From: Fasciola hepatica
Taxonomy: Eukaryota > Platyhelminthes > Trematoda > Plagiorchiida > Fasciolidae
Assembly (NCBI GenBank): GCA_948099385.1
Contig: CANUEZ040000168.1
Coordinates: forward strand, 1,613,501-1,677,500
Direction: 5' to 3'
Length of the DNA: 64,000 nucleotides
The notes beneath the pieces are model-generated. The model ran no database searches, was not told the DNA's origin, and saw only the letters and a list, made by a program, of their open reading frames with translations. This document shows positions 61,090 to 64,000 of the stretch, piece by piece (position 1 is the stretch's first letter; each line of letters opens with the position of its first letter). A program made the position numbers and the translations under genes.

Positions 61090-61196
61090 TTCGGCCAAAG
61101 TTAAAAATTCAGTGATTTTATCCAATATCCCAGGAAAATTGTGGTACAGTTCCATGCCCAATCGACACTCTTTGAGTTTCAGAGTGAAGTATTTTT
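61090..61196 (-). CDS. PICALM: Clathrin-assembly protein, exon with C-terminal ANTH helices
   Basis: Acceptor AACCCACAG and donor GAA|GTGAGT bound 107 bases (enters with 2 codon bases, leaves in phase 0). The peptide reads KYFTLKLKECRLG, MELYHNFPGILDKI and TEFLTLAE. In vertebrate PICALM the matching stretch is EKYFDMKKNQCKEG...IYKKFLTRMTRISEFLKVAE, the last long helices of the ANTH domain. The exon upstream must end with one base (G would give Glu) and was not found before 64000. The vertebrate loop of about 15 residues that follows (VGIDRGDIPDL) is absent here, so a very small exon may lie in the next 8.3-kb intron. Confidence 0.88.
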
Positions 61197-61679
61197 CTGT
61201 GGGTTAAAAAGTGCTACCGATAAGTAAATTCTAAGTAGCTTTAATGCTCGCATTTATACTTGTCAATTGGTTCAAATGAGCGTAGTTTTTCCTATCAACG
61301 CCAGGACGCAGCGACTTTAATTGTCATTTAAAAAAGTAATAAAGAAGGCAAGTAAAGCAAAAACCGCTTTTAATAACTGATTTTCAAAGTTATGTGCTAT
61401 TACAGGTTAAATCAGTGGTGAATACGACATTCCACTTTACATTTTTAGATTGAAACACGGGGACAGAAATTTTTCATCAGGGTAGCATAAACACTAGCTG
61501 AATTGTGTTGTTTGGTCGCATAGTTTTTCTTGGTGATTTCATCGCCCATCCGACCCTTGCTTTCATATTGCATTGCCGCCGTAGTCAATGAAAGCGAAAA
61601 TTTATTTTCAGGTACTGACTATTGAACTCGTCAGGATTTCCTTTCTGCTGAGGTGTAATGAGTATCCTAAACAACTTTT
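61197..61679. other. intron upstream of the ANTH exon
   Basis: AT-rich, no exon of the ANTH domain recognised on the - strand. Confidence 0.4.
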
Positions 61680-61965
61680 TTATTACATGGTTGCGCATGG
61701 GTGCAGTGGAATGGGTATACCCTATAGCCTCGACGGCTCAGTGCACAATTAGGGACAACCGACAACCGGGCTCTGAGACTTGAAGTGATGGAGAACCAAA
61801 TAAGGTCCCAATAGGCCAGATGTGTCCAGCCGAACATCAGTGGATTGAAGTTTACCACCAAAGTGACCGGCGATCGTGAGGATTCAAACCTCTGTCCTCC
61901 GATATGGAAATCAAACGCGTTTAACCACTGAAGTACCACCGGTCCGAAACGTTCAAAAACGTTTA
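61680..61965 (-). repeat. tRNA-headed SINE (family 1), better copy
   Basis: The - strand begins GGTGGTACTTCAGTGGTTAA (A box within a D-arm-like segment), then AGAGGTTTGAATCCTC (B box), CGATCGCCGGTCACTTTGG, a body with GGCCTATTGGGACC and CTTCAAGTCTCAGAG, and a tail ending CCACTGCACCCATGCGCAAC. The same body occurs at 9740-9990. Box spacing of about 45 bases suits a Pol III promoter. Confidence 0.68.
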
Positions 61966-63384
61966 ACCCGCCTGTAGGGCGAAAAGGGATCGGATATGCT
62001 TCCTGGCCCGACGGCTGTGGCAAATTTTCAGGAAACCAACTTAGAATACAGTTACGGCTGCTTTTAATTTTGCCAAAATAAGGATGTTCCATTCAGTCTA
62101 CCTAATCACCCACCATCGACTTCTGATGTCAACCACGTTTATATGCGTTCACTAAATCACTTACTTCCGTTGTGCTGGCTACATCAATCATATCAATCGG
62201 CGGATGACCAGTGAGAAAGAACGTCATGCCATGTCTGAAAAAAAGAATGCCGCATTCTATTCGAAGCTCTATAGTAGATATTGGGAACATAAAGCCCTCA
62301 GTGGATTTCAATGAGCCATTCAGAGTAAACCGCCGAGCCTCGATCATTCTCTATTGCACAACAGAGACTGTGGTTTAAAAACCATTCATCACCACTATCT
62401 ATATGCAAACAAAAGTTATTTACCCAACCCAAATTTGTTGTAGCAGCAAAACTTTGACGAGTTCAAGGACCAGATGAACGATGCGATCACCAATAAAACG
62501 CCAGTGCGATTACCAGTCTGATGCTTGTGTTACCCGAATAAACACTTCCCCCTCCTTGCAGTTTGCTTTTATGCACCCGATAAAGGGTGCACCTTCGCGA
62601 CGAGACTGCACCTTGGCTTGGTTTGATGGCTTGCGTGCCTCCATGACCCAAAGAGCTATGCAGGATGACTTCCTTAGGCCGGAGATGCAATCATGCCTGA
62701 CAGGTCAATGGGTAGAGGTAGATGAAGTCCAGTCCCAGAACCCAGTTGACTACGTCCCTGGAGAGGACACTTCAGCGAACAAACATGGAGAGAATCAGTT
62801 TACCGGTCCAAAAACCTCCACTAGATGGACATAGGAGTGGAGTACATGGGGTTTCTTTCGACGATGGGAGAAGTCATGGCACTTCATTGGGCAGCTATCA
62901 GCTGCCTAAGCTGGGCAGCCCCCGGCCCAAAGGATGCTGCCCCGTCCACGTTCCGCTTGCTCCACTAGGTGCGTAGGACTGACTGAATTCGAAAAGCAGA
63001 TCGATAACAAAGCATCAGCGAAGGCAAGACAAAACGCATGCAGTAATCAAGTCTCACGTGACAGACCAGAAGTTCCTTCACGGGTTCTTCGGTCACATTT
63101 CCGTGCTGGGTTAACGTCCCACTTGCCTTGTGGGTCAGACTTTTGAGTCAAAAGCTCCGGTTAGGGTTCCCAAAGAAAAACCCCGTATGCGGTGTGGGCA
63201 GTTGCGGAGTATGATTCGTCTAGAAATCTCCAATGTCTTTCCTGTAAAAGGCCTTACCAATTTTCCCTCTTTCAAGTGGAGGTCGATGCAAAACGCCACA
63301 GGTAATTGCGGCTCTGATGAAAGCAGTAACTCAGGAGTTGGGTATAAATCAATTGCACTTTTTAAGCCTAACTGATCACTTCAA
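61966..63384. other. unassigned; may include the 5' leader of the RTE-like element
   Basis: An exon-like segment on the - strand at 62165-62234 (see findings) is the only candidate coding piece. The GC-richer block 62.58-63.38 kb directly precedes the + strand endonuclease frame and has a repeat-like composition, so it may be that element's 5' UTR. No domain is visible. Confidence 0.35.
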
Positions 63385-64000
63385 TTGGCTGTATTTAACG
63401 TCCGCACACTATGTCAGATGGGGCAACAGGCTGCCCTTACTAAAACTTTTCACACCTTCAAAATAGATGCATGCTGTGTATCCGAAACTTGCATGCAAAA
63501 CCCTATTTCTGTGATAACTCTTTGCACTCCAAATACAACGTCAGCCTTTCACTTCACTCTTCGCACGTCGGGTGATTCGGTGTCTAGAGCTCGTGGTCAG
63601 TCTGGCTTTGAGATTGCTTTGAGCATTGAAGTTGAATGTGCACTGCTAGACTGGATTCCAGTCAGCAGTTGTTTGTGTGCAGTTCGGTTGGATGGTTCTG
63701 TTCGTGTCAACAACAACAAACTGAAGCGTCGATGCATGTTCGTCGTGTCTATGCATGCGCCGACTGACTGCAGCTTCTCCGAGGCCAAGGACGAATTCTA
63801 TTAGGATTTGTCTCAGCTGCTTCAAAGCGCACGTTCAACGGACGTGGCGGTCATTGCTGGGAATTTTAACGCCCAAATTGGCCGTTTGGGAGATTCCGAA
63901 AGGCACATCGGAGGCCCATTTGCTATTCCAGCCGATCGTATCGATAATAGCAATCGTCTCATCCGGCTGTGTTCTGACCACGGATTGTTTCTGGCCAGTA
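63385..64000 (+). mobile_element. RTE-like LINE, 5' endonuclease part, runs off the window
   Basis: The frame from 63385 encodes an APE-type endonuclease: AVFNVRTLCQMGQQ, DACCVSETCMQNP, LLDWIPVSSCLCAVRL and CMFVVSMHAPTDCSFSEAKD. After an in-frame TAG at 63802 it continues DLSQLLQSARSTDVAVIAGN, FNAQIGRLG and RLIRLCSDHGLFLAS. This is the opening domain of the fluke RTE-like LINE whose RT and tail appear at 22-24 kb. GNFNAQ replaces the usual GDxN, which changes a catalytic Asp, and with the stop this shows decay. Confidence 0.85.

Larger units (their letters stand above)
26939..61196 (-). other. PICALM: Clathrin-assembly protein gene (PICALM/AP180/UNC-11 type), span of ten recognised exons
   Basis: An adaptor that binds PtdIns(4,5)P2 through its ANTH domain and recruits clathrin and AP-2 to endocytic pits. 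Exons, in transcription order: 61196-61090, 52785-52724, 49570-49269, 46102-45961, 43463-43258, 36226-36107, 32435-32388, 31112-30903, 29490-29368, 27090-26939. Together they encode about 490 residues. All introns are GT-AG, and every phase from 52724 to 26939 closes. Identity rests on the ANTH helix exon, the MEQHLAILESKK exon (EALEQHLASLEGKK in vertebrates) and the C-terminal LDSLDSTLMNLASSL block. The middle exons are linked by phase and order. The N-terminal ANTH exons and the 3' end are missing. The symbol is that of the vertebrate orthologue. Introns of 1.3-8.3 kb are packed with transposons. Confidence 0.88.

Noticed and set aside
1..64000. Intact tRNA or rRNA genes, CRISPR arrays, bacterial operons.
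   Set aside because: None seen. tRNA-like sequences are SINE heads or relics, and tandem repeats are simple microsatellites without unique spacers.

Overview
This is nuclear DNA from a metazoan, most probably a trematode flatworm (fluke). The evidence is a sulfotransferase gene of the type related to the schistosome oxamniquine-activating enzyme, tRNA-headed SINEs with a hammerhead-ribozyme core like the Smα elements of schistosomes, RTE-like, Jockey-like and Penelope-like retroelements resembling those of flukes, and GT-AG introns of 1-8 kb. There is no bacterial gene organisation, no intact rRNA or tRNA gene and no CRISPR array. Assignment to a species is not possible from this sequence alone.

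Two host genes can be supported. On the + strand, 5287-8785, lies a two-exon sulfotransferase (Sulfotransfer_4 type) with a C-terminal membrane anchor. Its first exon carries an apparent 1-nt deletion, so it is either a recent pseudogene or holds a base error. On the - strand, from at least 61196 down to 26939, lies a clathrin-assembly gene (PICALM/AP180/UNC-11 type). I reconstructed ten exons: the last helices of the ANTH domain, then a long Pro/Ser/Thr-rich tail with two clathrin boxes and the conserved C-terminal LDSLDSTLMNL block. From 52.8 kb down to 26.9 kb every splice phase closes exactly. The 5' end (most of the ANTH domain) lies beyond the window. The last exon(s), below 26.9 kb, were not found.

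Almost everything else is transposon debris, much of it in the introns of the clathrin-assembly gene. Region by region: 0-0.2 kb SINE with hammerhead motif; 5.3-8.8 kb sulfotransferase; 9.7-10 kb SINE; 12.7-13.4 kb pogo/Tigger transposase pseudogene; 16.5-16.9 kb RTE tail plus SINE relic; 20.05-20.18 kb long hairpin; 22-24.1 kb two RTE-like fragments; 26.9-61.2 kb clathrin-assembly gene, whose introns hold a MITE (33.6 kb), an RTE tail (35.1-35.7 kb), a Penelope-like element split by a Jockey-like element (37.6-42.3 kb), RTE-like and GIY-YIG remnants (46.7-47.8 kb), another LINE reverse transcriptase (53.5-55 kb) and SINEs (32, 59.4 kb); 61.7 kb SINE; 63.4-64 kb the 5' endonuclease part of an RTE-like LINE running off the end.

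The two host genes have no evident functional link. The observations most worth following are the hammerhead motif in the first SINE, the four consecutive frame-preserving exons that carry the clathrin boxes, with a UG tract abutting one donor, and the nested retroelements in the 7-kb intron.
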